Shown one piece after another: positions 62,918 through 64,000 of a stretch of 64,000 nucleotides of DNA (positions are counted from its first letter, which is position 1; each line of letters starts with the position of its first letter). The stretch is from CAWBCR01 sp963787375 (GTDB lineage Bacteria > Chloroflexota > Anaerolineae > Aggregatilineales > UBA3940). The notes beneath the pieces are model-generated. The model was given only the letters and a program-made list of their open reading frames with translations. It was not told where the DNA came from and searched no databases. Location of the stretch: assembly GCA_963787375.1 (NCBI GenBank), contig CAWBCR010000017.1, positions 62,001-126,000 on the forward strand. Reading direction: 5' to 3'. The translations under genes and the position numbers were made by a program.

Positions 62918-64000
62918 TTACGATTGGGTGGGCGGCTGGACCTGAAGCATTGCCGTCAACCGGGCAACCAGCCCCATCAGGTCATAGGTGTAGGTCTGAA
63001 CATAGTCCTGCGCCATCTGACGCGCCAGATCGATCGCACCGGCTCGGATCAGCGGCTTCACATGGGGGCGAAAGTCGCGCATGGTCACGTTCAGGCGATT
63101 CTCGTCGTCGGTCATGATGCCCCACGCCAGCGCTTTCGTATTGCCATCATCTTTAGCCGTCATGAATCGCGACAGTGTCGAGCCGGCAGCCACTCGCCCG
63201 ACATTCGAATAGACTTCGTCGCCACGCAGCAGCTCATTCAGAAACGGGAACTGCTCCGGGATCCCCTTCAACGCGACCTGGAGCCACGGCGGCAGGCCAA
63301 CCAGCAGCTCAAGGATGGCAATATTCAGGCTGGCGCCTCGCATGGCAACGGCCTTGTTGGCTGCGAGAATGTAACTGAACGCACGCAGGTTGCCGACCAG
63401 TAAGCTGCGCTTGCGCACAAAGGCCTGGAATGCTGCAATGCCCTCAGGCGTGTCGGGCGGCTCGATGCGGCGGTAGGCCTGATACGCATCCCATGTGTCA
63501 TCCCAGATCCACACCAGATTATCCGCCAGGTTGCGGAACGTGATCGGAAAGATGCGCTCCCGTGGGGCAACGGGCGAAGCGTCGACCGGGATGAGCAGCG
63601 CCGGGTTCAGCACACGCCCACGCTGCAATGAACGTTCGATGGCCTCCACTGCCCGTCGTTCGATGGGGGTAGCAGCCGCCGCGACAAACCCGTCGATTTG
63701 CGCCTGCACGGTCGGTGACGGTCGGTAATGCGCTGCGTGGAAAATACGGGTGATAATCAGCAGGTCGTTGATGGTAAGCCGGGTGCCCGTGCGGCCAAGC
63801 AGTTGGCGCAGATCCAGCACGTTTGAGATATCCCAGATGATCGTCTCGGCAGAGATCTCCGGCACCTGGCGGACGGCGTAAGCTTCGTCGAGAAAGCTGG
63901 ATGACGGCACCAGATCGAGCTGGCGGACGGCGCGCCCCTCGCTGGGTGCGATGCTGATACAGCGCCGGCACCATTGAACGGCAGCACTGGTGAGCACTTC
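62918..64000 (-). CDS. Hypothetical protein, 5' part outside window
   Basis: At least 359 residues; the frame stays open to the right edge, so GTG 63997 may not be the true start. A CRRC pair near the visible N-terminus could bind metal or be chance. The body is helix-rich and soluble (TINDLLIITRIFHAAHYRPSP, FRNLADNLVWIWDDTWDAYQAY, WGIMTDDENRLNVTMRD), with no signal peptide or membrane segment in view. No family recognised. Confidence 0.7.
   Translation of the reverse strand, partial: EVLTSAAVQWCRRCISIAPSEGRAVRQLDLVPSSSFLDEAYAVRQVPEISAETIIWDISNVLDLRQLLGRTGTRLTINDLLIITRIFHAAHYRPSPTVQAQIDGFVAAAATPIERRAVEAIERSLQRGRVLNPALLIPVDASPVAPRERIFPITFRNLADNLVWIWDDTWDAYQAYRRIEPPDTPEGIAAFQAFVRKRSLLVGNLRAFSYILAANKAVAMRGASLNIAILELLVGLPPWLQVALKGIPEQFPFLNELLRGDEVYSNVGRVAAGSTLSRFMTAKDDGNTKALAWGIMTDDENRLNVTMRDFRPHVKPLIRAGAIDLARQMAQDYVQTYTYDLMGLVARLTAMLQVQPPTQS

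Noticed and set aside
1..64000. CRISPR array, rRNA operon, prophage
   Set aside because: No regularly spaced direct repeats, no rRNA-like sequence and no phage structural genes were seen.

Overview
The window is about 62% GC, gene-dense DNA from a bacterial chromosome. The mix of genes fits a Chloroflexota lineage, probably Anaerolineae. The clues are many LysM and Thr/Pro-linker surface proteins, membrane Ser/Thr kinases with extracellular Ig-like domains, an SPFH/DUF2207 cassette, TrmFO, a fused MoaD-MoaE, and an rpoC gene with its own promoter and no rpoB beside it. The phylum is inferred from gene style only; no rRNA gene is present.

Layout. 0-5 kb: a degenerate PrsW-like membrane protein coupled to a partial secreted protein, then a peptide-type ABC importer operon (binding lipoprotein and two permeases, no ATPase). 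5-11.3 kb: a polytopic membrane protein, a membrane-anchored GH3-like protein, and a divergent pair of Ser/Thr kinase and FHA-winged-helix regulator. 11.3-19.5 kb: a deaminase-type amidohydrolase fused to a CYTH domain, a membrane-anchored EEP-family protein, then minus-strand rmlD-like, rnc, fabF, moaDE and moaC. 19.5-28 kb: ftsY, a decayed IS200/IS605 insertion, prfB with its programmed +1 frameshift, a coiled-coil/zinc-ribbon protein, and rpoC. 28-38 kb: a LysM-glycosidase, gyrA, trmFO, an M28 peptidase, hflX and an eIF-2B-like isomerase. 38-46 kb: an accessory-looking block with a G-poor coding strand: tyrosine recombinase, GPH sugar transporter, membrane protein, and a minus-strand operon of SPFH protein, coiled-coil protein, zinc-ribbon membrane protein and DUF2207 protein. 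46-64 kb: NUDIX, WYL regulator, SbnI/ParB-like protein, receptor-like kinase, VKOR, S1 protein, LysM-L,D-transpeptidase, TolB-like and M23 envelope proteins, Rel, plsX, a Lon-N protein and tRNA-Leu(GAG).

Several genes work on the same tasks: cell-wall remodelling (M23, YkuD, LysM-GH, GH3), membrane lipid supply (fabF, plsX), protein targeting and translation (ftsY, prfB, hflX, trmFO, rnc), and stress signalling (rel, two Ser/Thr kinases, FHA regulator, SPFH cassette).

Two features cut across the window. First, at least nine genes, including the normally essential fabF and ftsY, carry single-base indels or nonsense codons. Corrected lengths match family norms, so many of these are probably sequence errors; prfB is the exception and is genuinely programmed. 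Second, an intergenic motif, TTCGTGTAGTGATTA and relatives, recurs at 32.9, 35.6, 37.9, 38.1 and 53.4 kb. Its main cluster lies where strand composition and the polarity of GGGNAGGG octamers appear to switch, next to a tyrosine recombinase gene. This is the least explained signal in the window.
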